This document shows, piece after piece, positions 37,435 to 46,044 of a stretch of DNA of 58,615 nucleotides; within the stretch, counting starts at the first letter, position 1, and the number at the start of each line of letters is the position of its first letter. Source of the DNA: a virus; the IMG/VR virus record IMGVR_UViG_3300043015_001060, positions 1-58,615 of that record. One strand, written 5' to 3'. The notes beneath the pieces are model-generated. The model made no database searches. It had not been told where the DNA came from and saw only the letters and a program-made list of their open reading frames with translations. A program made the position numbers and the translations under genes.

Positions 37435-37928
37435 AAATATTAACAATAGAAAATGATACATACGATATAGATTGTGTACCAGATGAGATAGATGACATAC
37501 GATATTGTGTTCTTGATGGCGGCGATCCAGAGTGGGTAGACTTTTTCTTCTTACCATTAATATTTTTAGAAAGTTTCTATGCACCTGCAATTTGTTTGCA
37601 GATAGGAGAATATAAAATTCAAATGCCTATGGATTGGAGTGTATTGTTATGTGACGAAGAATTAGATGGTATAGAGGTAATTCCTTTAGCAAGTTTAAAT
37701 AATCGAGGTTTTAGGGTTTTAGCAATGAATCCATTTACATCAAAAATACCTGGTAGTGAAGAAGTTAGTATTACAAACGTATATCAAGATGTAAAATGGT
37801 TTTTTCCAAAACTTAAAAATGGACATTTATTAGCAATACCTCTTGAAGATGGCCCTAACCCTAAATGTGCATACTTTGTAAAAGATGCAAATAAAGTTAA
37901 AGATTTTGAAATAGGCGATTTAATGTAA
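37431..37928 (+). CDS. Hypothetical protein, 165 aa
   Basis: Overlaps uvsW by 4 nt. Acidic, beta-rich protein (DGGDPEWVDFFFLPLIF, WSVLLCDEELDGIEVIPLASLNNRGF) that resembles a conserved unknown of marine T4-like phages. Function unknown; operon partner of uvsW. Confidence 0.7.
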   Translation: MKILTIENDTYDIDCVPDEIDDIRYCVLDGGDPEWVDFFFLPLIFLESFYAPAICLQIGEYKIQMPMDWSVLLCDEELDGIEVIPLASLNNRGFRVLAMNPFTSKIPGSEEVSITNVYQDVKWFFPKLKNGHLLAIPLEDGPNPKCAYFVKDANKVKDFEIGDLM

Positions 37929-38023
37929 TGTTTGAAATATTATTTTGGAGTTTAATTGTAATTACATGGGCGTCAGTAGGCTTACATGTAATAAAAGAGT
38001 TTGTGAGAAATCACATAGAATAG
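37928..38023 (+). CDS. 31-aa single-TM peptide
   Basis: Starts as TAATG on the previous stop. MFEILFWSLIVITWASVGLH is one hydrophobic helix followed by a basic end. It precedes two more membrane proteins with Shine-Dalgarno spacing, so it is likely real although very short. Confidence 0.5.
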   Translation: MFEILFWSLIVITWASVGLHVIKEFVRNHIE

Positions 38024-38032
38024 GAGAATAAA

Positions 38033-38443
38033 ATGATAGAACCAAGTATTAACAAACCTAGTCTATTTAGAAGAACTGTAATGGGACTTGTAAATGGCTG
38101 GAGACGTGTAATGGATGTGAGATTTAATCCATTAAGAGTAATCAAAGACCCAAGTTTACAAACATACTTTATGCTAGTACTGTTTACTGTATGGAGTGTG
38201 TTCTTTGGCTTCTTAGCGGCAAACTATCTAGGGTTCTTTAACTACAATACAGTTATAAGTATCTTTATTCATGTTGCTGTATTGTTACCACTAGCATTCA
38301 CCAATGCAATCTTTGTTGATGCAGAACGTGATGGGCATAAATGGTTAAAAGAATGGAAAGCAGAGCAGAATAGATATACTATTATAACAAACAGACTGAG
38401 AAAGAAAAACTTAGTTATGTGGGATCCAAACAAGGAGGCATGA
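38033..38443 (+). CDS. Membrane protein, two TM helices
   Basis: A 136-residue protein with a basic N-terminus and two hydrophobic stretches (about residues 45-66 and 73-95), then a charged helical tail. AGGAGAATAAA precedes the ATG. Part of a run of small membrane or acidic genes between 37928 and 39589. Function unknown. Confidence 0.7.
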   Translation: MIEPSINKPSLFRRTVMGLVNGWRRVMDVRFNPLRVIKDPSLQTYFMLVLFTVWSVFFGFLAANYLGFFNYNTVISIFIHVAVLLPLAFTNAIFVDAERDGHKWLKEWKAEQNRYTIITNRLRKKNLVMWDPNKEA

Positions 38444-38631
38444 TGAGAAGTATATGGGATTTTATTGTGAAACACGAGTTTTGGTTTACCATACTACCAG
38501 TGATTGGTTTATATATTGGTGAATACCTAACTCGCACAGATTGGATGGGTGGTCTCGGATTTTTGTTATTTTTAATTGCAATAACACGATTAGCATCACA
38601 TCCAATGTGGAAAAAGGATAAGGAGGCGTAA
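38443..38631 (+). CDS. Small membrane protein, 62 aa
   Basis: Two TM-like segments. The second of two consecutive ATG codons (38443) is chosen because AAGGAGG lies about 6 nt upstream. It overlaps the neighbouring stop and is followed by a TAATG start. Function unknown. Confidence 0.6.
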   Translation: MRSIWDFIVKHEFWFTILPVIGLYIGEYLTRTDWMGGLGFLLFLIAITRLASHPMWKKDKEA

Positions 38632-38813
38632 TGGCAATATCAGATGAAATGAGAGAACAACTTGAAATGGTTGTTCAGTATGGTGACCAAATAAAAGCAA
38701 TGTTCAAAGAACAAGATGACGTTGACTATGAGATTGGTGACTACGATGAACCTATCACACAACTGTTAGGTCATATGAATGAAGTAATGGAAACAATTGA
38801 CGGAGGTTGGTAA
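38631..38813 (+). CDS. Small acidic protein, 60 aa
   Basis: ATG overlaps the previous stop (TAATG) with AAGGAGG upstream. Sequence is acidic and helical (MAISDEMREQLEMVVQYGDQ). No motif recognised. Confidence 0.6.
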   Translation: MAISDEMREQLEMVVQYGDQIKAMFKEQDDVDYEIGDYDEPITQLLGHMNEVMETIDGGW

Positions 38814-38815
38814 AA

Positions 38816-39589
38816 ATGTCAAAAAGAAAATTTAGAATAGAAGGCGGAAGATACGGAGGAGAACTTGTTTTAGGAGAAGTTAATCCAATATTTGCAAGTT
38901 ATTATGCAGAACTAGATGATACTAGTGAACTTATAGATGCAGTATTAGAATCAGAAGATTGGGAAGAAGGAGATGATAATTCAGATGCATTATTAGATCC
39001 TGAAGGTCCACCTCATCCTGCACTACCAGGTGAAGATTTTTATATGTGGGAAAACGATGAATTTGAACACATTAATAGTGCCTACGCAGATGGAGGCTTT
39101 ACAGTATATGAAGTTCCGGCAGATGGTTCCGATGATTGGGACTACGAAAATGAAGTATATGAAGGAGAAGCAATTCATGTTTATGGCAGAGAAGGCGGCC
39201 TCTTTAATACCGATGAAGAACCGGAAGTAATCAATGAAGAAGATGAAGACGGCAACAAATATGTGCCTGTTTTAATGTTCCACAGTTGTGAGAAAGGTTC
39301 TTTTGGTGCTTGGTTTGTAGAAACAGATGGCGAAGATTTTGATGAGTTTAAATTAGGTATGGGTGTAGTAGAAACAAATTTAGGTGAATTTGTTGATGCT
39401 GTATTTTACAATAAAGTAGAATTAGACTGTGATTACGATTACAATGACACTACCGGTAAAAGTTATGATGCACAAGTAGGTTGGTTAAATACTAAGTGGC
39501 ATGACAGTCAAGATCTTATTCATGAAAACTTAGATGAATACCTTGCAGAGTTTGACGATAATGCAGAATGGGAAAGAGAAAATAGATGA
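38816..39589 (+). CDS. Very acidic protein, 257 aa
   Basis: Except for a basic first ten residues, the protein is packed with Asp and Glu (for example EDWEEGDDNSD, INEEDEDG) through most of its length and has many Tyr and Trp. ATG 38816 is chosen for the CGGAGG upstream. Such charge can mimic DNA and inhibit DNA-binding host enzymes, but no known anti-restriction family is recognised. A structural or calcium-binding role is equally possible. Confidence 0.7.
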   Translation: MSKRKFRIEGGRYGGELVLGEVNPIFASYYAELDDTSELIDAVLESEDWEEGDDNSDALLDPEGPPHPALPGEDFYMWENDEFEHINSAYADGGFTVYEVPADGSDDWDYENEVYEGEAIHVYGREGGLFNTDEEPEVINEEDEDGNKYVPVLMFHSCEKGSFGAWFVETDGEDFDEFKLGMGVVETNLGEFVDAVFYNKVELDCDYDYNDTTGKSYDAQVGWLNTKWHDSQDLIHENLDEYLAEFDDNAEWERENR

Positions 39590-40386
39590 AAAGAATTTTA
39601 ATTTGTGGTTTACCTGGTTCAGGTAAATCTACTCTAGCAAAACGTCTTGTTGAAACATTAGGTAATGCAATGTGGCATAATGCTGATGATATCAGGGAAC
39701 TTTTTAATGATTGGGATTTTTCGCCGCAAGGTAGAGAAAGACAAATGAAAAGAATGACCGATTATTGTTTGAAAACTGTAGGTAATGGTAATTATGCTGT
39801 TGCTGATTTTGTTTGCCCTACTAATGAATTAAGAAGAAAATTTAATCCTGAGTATGTAATATGGATGGATACTATTGAAGAAGGTAGATTTGAAGATACA
39901 AATAAAATTTTTGAAAAACCAGATGCAACTATTAATGTAGATGTTGTAATTAGAAAAGAAGATTGGTGGACTCAAGAAGCAGTAGAAAAAATAGCAAGGC
40001 TAATTGCTGTAGATATAAAAGACCCTAATTTTCATCCTAAGAAACCTACTACCCAAATGCTAGGGCGATTTCAACCATTTCATGAAGGTCATAAAAAGTT
40101 ATTTGAAAGAGCATTAGCAAAACATGGCCAAGTGGCAATACTGGTCAGAGACATGCCTTTAAGTGATAGTAATCCCTGGACCCCTGAAGATATTTGTGAA
40201 AATATAGAACAAGAACTCTATGAACATGCAGGTAAATTTAGGTGCTATCCTGTGCCAAATATTATGAATATTACTTACGGCAGAGGCGTAGGTTATAAGA
40301 TTGAAGAGGAAGTTCTCGATGAGGAAACACAACAAATTAGTGCAACTAAGATTCGAGAGCAGATGAGAAAGGATGGAGAACTATAA
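39586..40386 (+). CDS. Kinase-nucleotidyltransferase fusion (APS-kinase-like N-terminus)
   Basis: A 266-residue bifunctional-looking protein. Residues 1-140 are a P-loop kinase (GLPGSGKS at 7-14) with NADDIRELFNDWDFSPQGRERQ, ADFVCPT and IWMDTIEEGRFEDTN, matching the APS-kinase-like family. From about residue 158, GRFQPFHEGH is a nucleotidyltransferase HxGH motif, closed by ISATKIR (the ISxTxxR lysine/arginine loop). Either PAPS-related or NAD-related chemistry is possible. A sulfotransferase-like protein is encoded nearby at 42259, which favours PAPS supply. Confidence 0.85.
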   Translation: MKRILICGLPGSGKSTLAKRLVETLGNAMWHNADDIRELFNDWDFSPQGRERQMKRMTDYCLKTVGNGNYAVADFVCPTNELRRKFNPEYVIWMDTIEEGRFEDTNKIFEKPDATINVDVVIRKEDWWTQEAVEKIARLIAVDIKDPNFHPKKPTTQMLGRFQPFHEGHKKLFERALAKHGQVAILVRDMPLSDSNPWTPEDICENIEQELYEHAGKFRCYPVPNIMNITYGRGVGYKIEEEVLDEETQQISATKIREQMRKDGEL

Positions 40387-40630
40387 CCATCCTGCTTATA
40401 CAAGGTATCCACATTTGAAACCATTACCCACTGAAGCAGAATATACAGATTGGGTTAAATGGTTTGCTTGGAAACCTGTAACTTTGCTTTCTGGAAAGAA
40501 AGTATGGCTACAAAAAATATATAAAAGAGAAAGGACGGTACAATGGGTACCTCCTACTTTCCCTGAAGGATCGTTTGATCGTATTGAATATTCTACTTGG
40601 GAAGACATAATGGAAAACAAATTTAAATAA
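40373..40630 (+). CDS. Hypothetical protein, 85 aa
   Basis: Overlaps the fusion gene by 14 nt and ends 12 nt before metK. Rich in Trp, Tyr and Pro (WVKWFAWKPVTLLSGKKVWLQKIYKR), with a folded-domain look reminiscent of a short conserved phage protein. Function unknown. Confidence 0.65.
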   Translation: MENYNHPAYTRYPHLKPLPTEAEYTDWVKWFAWKPVTLLSGKKVWLQKIYKRERTVQWVPPTFPEGSFDRIEYSTWEDIMENKFK

Positions 40631-40642
40631 GGAAAACAAAAT

Positions 40643-41740
40643 ATGTATCAATTTACAAGTGAAAGTGTCAGTGAAGGGCATCCAGATAAAATAGCAGACT
40701 TGATATCCGATAAAGTAGCAACATACTTGCTGAATAATGAAATTAATAATAGGACAGCAATTGAAACGTTAGTTACAACCAATATGGTTACATTGGCAGG
40801 AGAATATAAAACTAATATAGAAGTTGATAATAACTACATAGACGAAATCGTTAGACAAACAGTTAAAGAAATAGGTTACGAACAAACAGGGTTTCATTGG
40901 AAGAATTTAAAAATCTATAATGAACTACATGGCCAAAGCGAAGACATTGCATTAGGTACAGACTCATTTGGGGCAGGCGATCAAGGAATAATGTTTGGAT
41001 ATGCATGTAATGAAAATGAACATTACATGCCATCACCACTAATATACTGTCATAAAATTTTAGAATCTTTAAGTGATAGTAGAAAAAATGATTCTGAATA
41101 TAGCATTATTAGACCAGACAGCAAAGCACAGATAACATTTAACTATGCAAATACAGGCGAACCTATCGACATTGATAAAGTATTAGTTAGTACTCAACAC
41201 AGCGAAGATAGTACACAGGATCAAGTAAAAGAACTAGTTCACAAAACAATTAGTAAAGTAGTACCAAATGAATTACTAAAAAATGCTGAGTACTTAATAA
41301 ATCCAACTGGTAGATTTGTTATCGGTGGACCAGATGGAGATACTGGACTTACTGGAAGAAAAATTATTGTTGATACTTATGGAGGAGCCGCACCTCATGG
41401 TGGCGGAGCATTTAGTGGTAAAGATCCTTCTAAAGTTGATAGAAGTGCGGCTTATATGGCTAGATGGATAGCAAAAAATATTGTTAAACGATATAATTTT
41501 AAGAATGTATTAGTTCAAATAAGTTATGCTATAGGAGTTGTGCAACCAACATCATTAGTAATCTTTACTGATGGTAAGATAAATGAAAATATAATCCAAC
41601 AGGTAAAAGATCAAGTAGATTTATCTCCGTTAGGTATTATACAAAGATTTGGATTAGGTTGTCCTACACCACTAGACATTAGTACTAACTATGGACATTT
41701 TGGTAAAGATCATTTACCATGGGAAAGAGATGATTTATAA
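40643..41740 (+). CDS. metK: S-adenosylmethionine synthetase
   Basis: A 365-residue MetK with all three family blocks: SESVSEGHPDKIAD (ATP site), GAGDQGIMFGYA (methionine-binding loop region), and GGPDGDTGLTGRKIIVDTYGG with GGGAFSGKDPSKVDRSAAY near the active site. It makes SAM from methionine and ATP in the cytoplasm. In this phage SAM could serve the radical SAM enzyme at 5754 or unseen methyltransferases. It overlaps an APRT gene downstream, which can salvage adenine. Confidence 0.97.
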   Translation: MYQFTSESVSEGHPDKIADLISDKVATYLLNNEINNRTAIETLVTTNMVTLAGEYKTNIEVDNNYIDEIVRQTVKEIGYEQTGFHWKNLKIYNELHGQSEDIALGTDSFGAGDQGIMFGYACNENEHYMPSPLIYCHKILESLSDSRKNDSEYSIIRPDSKAQITFNYANTGEPIDIDKVLVSTQHSEDSTQDQVKELVHKTISKVVPNELLKNAEYLINPTGRFVIGGPDGDTGLTGRKIIVDTYGGAAPHGGGAFSGKDPSKVDRSAAYMARWIAKNIVKRYNFKNVLVQISYAIGVVQPTSLVIFTDGKINENIIQQVKDQVDLSPLGIIQRFGLGCPTPLDISTNYGHFGKDHLPWERDDL

Positions 41741-42269
41741 TTTAAAAGATATTATACGCACAGTACCTGACTATCCTATACCAGGAATACAGTTTAGAGA
41801 TATTACAAGTATTACAGATAATGCCGACGCATTTAGTAGTACAATTATACAATTATCAGTTGCTACAGCAAAATTTAATGCTAACACTATAATTGGTATT
41901 GAAAGTAGAGGATTTGTTTTTGGAGCACCAGTTGCCGCAAAATTTCATTTACCGCATATACTTGCTAGAAAACCTAGCAAATTGCCTAACGAAACATTTA
42001 GTAAACCCTTTAAATTAGAATATGGAGAAACAGAAATACATATACAAAAAATTTCTCCTATAAAAGGTAATGTTGTAATTATAGATGACTTGATTGCAAC
42101 AGGTGGTACTGCTATTGCAACAGCAGACTTAGTTCATGAAAATTGGGGTATACCAAAAGAACATATTCTAATACTTGCAGTAATAGATCTACCAGACCTT
42201 AAAGGAAGTACTATTATTAAAGATCAAGGATACAATGTCGAAACACTTATAGAATTTGATGGAGAATAA
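41730..42269 (+). CDS. apt: Adenine phosphoribosyltransferase
   Basis: A 179-residue APRT: IIGIESRGFVFGAPVA, ARKPSKLP flexible loop and the PRPP-binding VVIIDDLIATGGTA. ATG 41730 (preceded by GGGAAAGA) overlaps metK by 11 nt and is preferred to an ATG at 41691 deeper inside metK. The protein converts adenine and PRPP to AMP. Coupling with metK suggests recycling of adenine released during SAM consumption. Confidence 0.92.
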   Translation: MIYNLKDIIRTVPDYPIPGIQFRDITSITDNADAFSSTIIQLSVATAKFNANTIIGIESRGFVFGAPVAAKFHLPHILARKPSKLPNETFSKPFKLEYGETEIHIQKISPIKGNVVIIDDLIATGGTAIATADLVHENWGIPKEHILILAVIDLPDLKGSTIIKDQGYNVETLIEFDGE

Positions 42270-42840
42270 AATATTGCTAATAGGTTCTCCTAGAACGGGA
42301 GGACATAGTGTATTAGAAAACTTAACAAGCAATGAACATAGAAACTTTGGCGAAATTTTATTTTGTAAAGAACAAGAAGATTGTAAAAGTATTATCGAAA
42401 GTAGAATACAAGAATATAATTTAAGCAAAAAATGTATAGCAAAAGTTATACCCGGCCAAACACCATTTGATAGAAAATTTATTAAACGACAATGTTTTAA
42501 ATTATGTGAAATGGCAGATACACTATATTATACTCAACGAGAGTCGATAACAGATCAAGTAATTAGTTATGCAGTAGCATGTAAACAATTTGATATCAAT
42601 GATGTTAGTCCATGGAGATCTAATAGAAAGTTGTATAGCGAACAGTTATCGAATAATGATTTAGATAAAGCATTTGACAATTTAAGTTTTTATAGTAAAC
42701 TAGTATTAGAGATATATAAAGAATATCCTGGTCAAGTTTTTACATTAGAAGATGATTTAGAATATAACCCGTACCCAAATAGGTACACATATAATGGAGA
42801 CTGGCAACCTCCGTATAATTTTAGGATGTTAGATGGCTAA
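42259..42840 (+). CDS. Sulfotransferase-like protein
   Basis: A 193-residue protein starting MENKILLIGSPRTGGHSVLENL, a P-loop-like 5'-phosphosulfate-binding pattern (PRTGG/S), then KVIPGQ and YYTQRESITDQVISYAVA, where Arg and Ser would hold the 3'-phosphate of PAPS as in Stf0-like sulfotransferases. The acceptor could be a glycan, lipid or small molecule. Overlap with apt suggests co-expression with MetK, APRT and the APS-kinase-like fusion. Confidence 0.7.
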   Translation: MENKILLIGSPRTGGHSVLENLTSNEHRNFGEILFCKEQEDCKSIIESRIQEYNLSKKCIAKVIPGQTPFDRKFIKRQCFKLCEMADTLYYTQRESITDQVISYAVACKQFDINDVSPWRSNRKLYSEQLSNNDLDKAFDNLSFYSKLVLEIYKEYPGQVFTLEDDLEYNPYPNRYTYNGDWQPPYNFRMLDG

Positions 42841-43300
42841 GAAACCACAACTACCGCTAAAAGATGTAATGGCGGCAATAGATAAAAAAAATAAAAGTTT
42901 TTACACAAATCTTAGTGATGAACAAAAGAAAGCCTTTAGTGCCTGGATGATGATGAGATACTGTAGTAGTGTACAAGGTAAACATGCGGCCAATTACATT
43001 TATATGACAAATGAATTAGTTAATTTACAATTTAGTGAAGTTAGCAAACATCCAGAATTGCAGTGGTTATTATTAAGTGCATGTGGTAGCGGAAAAGTTG
43101 AATTTCACCCTTATATAAAACCTCCACATTCAAAAAAGAAAAAGAACAAAGTATTTAATTTTATGAAAGAACTATTACCAGATGTAAAAGATGATGACTT
43201 AGAAGTTCTTATCAGTATCAATGTAAAAGATGATTTAAAAGAATTTGCTAAAAGAAATGGCTGTGATGATAAAACAATAAAAGATGTCTTTGGAAAGTAA
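42833..43300 (+). CDS. gp62: Clamp-loader small subunit, T4 gp62-like
   Basis: A 155-residue protein with the pattern PLKDVMAAIDKKNKSFYTNLSDEQKKAFSAWMMMRYCSS, then TNELVNLQF and HPELQWLLLSACG, which I associate with gp62 of marine T4-like phages. With gp44 (not in window) it loads the sliding clamp gp45. Overlaps the preceding gene by 8 nt. Confidence 0.7.
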   Translation: MAKKPQLPLKDVMAAIDKKNKSFYTNLSDEQKKAFSAWMMMRYCSSVQGKHAANYIYMTNELVNLQFSEVSKHPELQWLLLSACGSGKVEFHPYIKPPHSKKKKNKVFNFMKELLPDVKDDDLEVLISINVKDDLKEFAKRNGCDDKTIKDVFGK

Positions 43301-43967
43301 TAAATGTAAATGGTGCAGTAAGTCGTTTATGAACGAACGCACTCTATCGGCTCATATGTGCGTCAAAAAAAGACGTTGGGCAGATAAAGATCTTACACAT
43401 ACAAGATTAGCATTTAGGGTATTTCAAATGTTTTATGATTTAAATACATCAGCAACAAAAATAAAAACACAGGAAGAGTTCATACAGAGTCAGTACTATG
43501 AAGGTTTTGTAAAATTTGGTAGAAGTTGTGTTACAAATGAATATTTAAATCCAGAGCAGTTTGCAGAATGGTTAATAAAAAATGGTAAGAAATTAGCAGA
43601 CTGGAGCAAAGACAAACTATATGATGAATATCTATTAGCATACATTAAAAAAGAGCCAGGCATGAAAGCATTAGAACGAACAATTATGTATTTGGCAAAA
43701 TGGAGTGAAGAAAATAATTTAGATTGGACTGAATATTTTAAAGAAGTGTCTACACCTAGAGCAGTCTATGATATTAGAAGTGCAAAAGTATCTCCTTGGA
43801 TGTTATACTTATGTGACACCGGTGATGAATTACTTACAAGATTTAGTGACGAGCAAGTAAAAATAATAGAGGATATAATTAGTGCGCCGTTTTGGATGAA
43901 ACTCTTTACACAAAATAAAGAAGAAGTTTCAGAAGTAAAACAAGCATGTTCAATAGCAGGTATATAA
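43284..43967 (+). CDS. Zinc-finger-containing protein of unknown function
   Basis: A 227-residue protein opening with a C2H2/C2HC-like finger (CKWCSKSFMNERTLSAHMC, followed by VKKRRW). The remainder is helical and Trp-rich and resembles a conserved unknown next to gp62 in T4-like marine phages. Nucleic-acid binding is likely from the finger; role unknown. Confidence 0.7.
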   Translation: MSLESNKCKWCSKSFMNERTLSAHMCVKKRRWADKDLTHTRLAFRVFQMFYDLNTSATKIKTQEEFIQSQYYEGFVKFGRSCVTNEYLNPEQFAEWLIKNGKKLADWSKDKLYDEYLLAYIKKEPGMKALERTIMYLAKWSEENNLDWTEYFKEVSTPRAVYDIRSAKVSPWMLYLCDTGDELLTRFSDEQVKIIEDIISAPFWMKLFTQNKEEVSEVKQACSIAGI

Positions 43968-44219
43968 ATGAAAAAACGAGAAGAAATGTTAGTAATCACA
44001 ATGGAAGAATGTGGAGAACTCATTCAAGCATGTAGCAAAATGATAAGATTTGACGAACCATGTGATTATAAACAATTACAAGATGAAATCGGTGATGTCA
44101 TGTGTATGATAGATATACTTAAAAATGGCGGCCTTGTTACTGATGAGCAAATACAAAAACGTATGGCAGTTAAAAAAGAAAAACTAATGAAGTGGAGTTT
44201 ATTGTTCAGTGAAGATTGA
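43968..44219 (+). CDS. MazG-like nucleotide pyrophosphohydrolase, short
   Basis: An 83-residue all-alpha protein with the EExGE...DE-x2-D core: EECGELIQACSKMIRF, then LQDEIGDVMCMIDIL and RMAVKKEKLMKW. These acidic residues bind Mg in MazG/dUTPase-like enzymes that hydrolyse (d)NTPs or ppGpp-like substrates. It starts immediately after the preceding stop. Confidence 0.85.
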   Translation: MKKREEMLVITMEECGELIQACSKMIRFDEPCDYKQLQDEIGDVMCMIDILKNGGLVTDEQIQKRMAVKKEKLMKWSLLFSED

Positions 44220-44793
44220 TTTTGATGTAGATATCGATATGGCTAACAGAGATGACTTTCTCAAGTTAGTTAATGTCACACCTGCAAGTATTGAAAAGGA
44301 TGGTAAGTTTACCAAGCACAATACTGGTGTCTACTTTCAAAATATTCCAAAGTTTCCACTAGAAGGCTATAGTACAATAGATCATAAACAAGCAGAACAA
44401 GACGGCTGGTTTAAATTAGATGTACTTAATAACCATGTTTATAAAGAAATAGAGAATGAGCAACACTTAGATAAACTGATAGAAACAGAACCTATGTGGG
44501 AATTATTCCAGCATAAGGAAATAGTTGACCAACTGTTCCATATAAACAAACATTTTGATATTATACAACAACATTTACCTAACAGCATAGAGCAACTAGC
44601 AATGATACTTGCTATGATAAGACCAGGTAAACGTCATTTGGTTGGAAAGGATTGGAAGGATATTGAAAAAGATGTTTGGGTCAAACCAGCAGATGATAGT
44701 TACTTTTTTAAGAAAAGTCATAGTTATGGATATGCTTTAGCAATAATAGTACAATTAAATTTGATTGTTGAGACTGCTAGTCAATCTTCCTAA
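44209..44793 (+). CDS. Hypothetical protein, 194 aa
   Basis: Starts at GTG 44209, overlapping the MazG-like gene by 11 nt. Contains AMIRPGKRHLVGKDWKDIEKDVWVK and YFFKKSHSYGYALAIIV segments typical of a conserved uncharacterised protein of marine T4-like phages. Ends overlap a convergent minus-strand gene by 17 nt. Confidence 0.65.
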   Translation: MKIDFDVDIDMANRDDFLKLVNVTPASIEKDGKFTKHNTGVYFQNIPKFPLEGYSTIDHKQAEQDGWFKLDVLNNHVYKEIENEQHLDKLIETEPMWELFQHKEIVDQLFHINKHFDIIQQHLPNSIEQLAMILAMIRPGKRHLVGKDWKDIEKDVWVKPADDSYFFKKSHSYGYALAIIVQLNLIVETASQSS

Positions 44794-45157
44794 TTAGTTG
44801 AATACCTCTTCGCTTTATTCTTTTTCTAATTAAATTTTGTAGGCTTGTAGTTGGACCAAAGATAATTTCTATATCTTTCATTATAAATGTTCGCAAGTAC
44901 TTTTTAAATGGTTGCATCTCATGATGTAAAAAAACATCAATAGGTAACTGTCTATTAGACTCCCACCACCATACTTCACCTAACTCTAAAAAAAGTTTTT
45001 TAATTTCTTTATCTTGTATTCGATCTAGATCATAAAATGTCATAATAGAATTATCATGATTAATTACTATGCCTATGAATTCTTGGTCACTATATGTAAT
45101 ACCGGTTAGGAAAGGATATCGTTCTTGCGTTTCTTTTATTAAAGTCTCTTTATCCAC
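44777..45157 (-). CDS. Hypothetical minus-strand protein, 126 aa
   Basis: Starts at GTG 45157, exactly 5 nt after a TATAAATA late promoter on the minus strand (45170-45163). No other start is better, which argues for a leaderless GTG mRNA. Basic C-terminus (LIRKRIKRRGIQLIRK). Unknown function; a single-gene island opposite to its neighbours. Confidence 0.65.
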   Translation of the reverse strand: MDKETLIKETQERYPFLTGITYSDQEFIGIVINHDNSIMTFYDLDRIQDKEIKKLFLELGEVWWWESNRQLPIDVFLHHEMQPFKKYLRTFIMKDIEIIFGPTTSLQNLIRKRIKRRGIQLIRKID

Positions 45158-45162
45158 AAAAG

Positions 45163-45170
45163 TATTTATA
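45163..45170 (-). promoter_or_regulatory. Late promoter (TATAAATA), minus strand
   Basis: Exact T4 consensus, 5 nt before the GTG of the 44777-45157 gene; back-to-back with 45180. Confidence 0.8.
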
Positions 45171-45179
45171 ATCTAGAAT

Positions 45180-45187
45180 GATAAATA
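45180..45187 (+). promoter_or_regulatory. Late promoter for 45212 structural gene
   Basis: GATAAATA with a 24-nt leader and weak Shine-Dalgarno. Confidence 0.8.
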
Positions 45188-45211
45188 CTGTAATATAAAG
45201 AGTTTAAATTT

Positions 45212-46015
45212 ATGAGTTTTAGCGATAATAGATTATATCTTTACGAAGATTACATTGATTTGGTTATCGATACCAACGGATTATATGTGGATAATAGGCC
45301 TATGAACAATAGAAAATTAATTGCCCATAAGGGATTAAGCAACGAAATATTTTTTAATATTAGAAATAGAGATAGAAAGTTACAAAATGTGTTTAGCGAC
45401 ATATTAACTGCAACACTAATAAATCCTACAACTAAAAGAAGATTTTTTTATAAAACATTAGAACATACAAGTGATGTAGGTATATCAAAATTAGTTTTAG
45501 ACGAAGGAGATCTCAGAGATATTGATGCAGGGTTATACACAATTTACATTGCTAGAAGGCAATCTGATAGTTCAGATTATCCTGTATACTCTGATCAAAA
45601 CAGCAATTTAGTATTTAATATAGAAATATCAGAACAAATAGATCAAAGTCCAGTTGAAACACAAATAGGGAATACTTTTTTACAAACATCGAGTACATCG
45701 GCAGGCGACGCCGCTAATGTATTTGTGAGTTCTGCATTTAAAGGCAACCAAGATCGAAACTTTTCACATGCATTACATTCTATAGCAATATATCCAGATA
45801 CTTATACTGGTAAATTTGACGTTCAGGCAAGTTGCATAGAAAATGCACCAAGTAGCGATGAAACAAGTAGTGATTGGTTTAATATAGAAAGTAATATAAG
45901 TATATCCGCTTCTAGTGATATCTACCATAAAACATTTACTATAAATGCAAATTGGATTAGAATTAAACATACACCAACCTCTGGTAATATCTCCCAAGTA
46001 CAAGTTAGAAACTAG
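45212..46015 (+). CDS. Virion structural protein, unknown position
   Basis: A 267-residue beta-rich protein (MSFSDNRLYLYEDYIDLVIDTNG...). The C-terminal half (HALHSIAIYPDTYTGKFDVQASC...) looks like a jelly-roll-type surface domain. A late promoter (45180-45187) precedes it, with only a weak AAGAG before the ATG. Likely a tail or fibre-associated protein by composition. Confidence 0.6.
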   Translation: MSFSDNRLYLYEDYIDLVIDTNGLYVDNRPMNNRKLIAHKGLSNEIFFNIRNRDRKLQNVFSDILTATLINPTTKRRFFYKTLEHTSDVGISKLVLDEGDLRDIDAGLYTIYIARRQSDSSDYPVYSDQNSNLVFNIEISEQIDQSPVETQIGNTFLQTSSTSAGDAANVFVSSAFKGNQDRNFSHALHSIAIYPDTYTGKFDVQASCIENAPSSDETSSDWFNIESNISISASSDIYHKTFTINANWIRIKHTPTSGNISQVQVRN

Positions 46016-46044
46016 TTGACTTTTCTCTAATATTCCTGTATAAT
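46016..46044 (+). promoter_or_regulatory. Sigma70-like promoter for primase
   Basis: TTGACT, 17-nt spacer, TATAAT; the ATG is at the expected +1. Confidence 0.8.
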
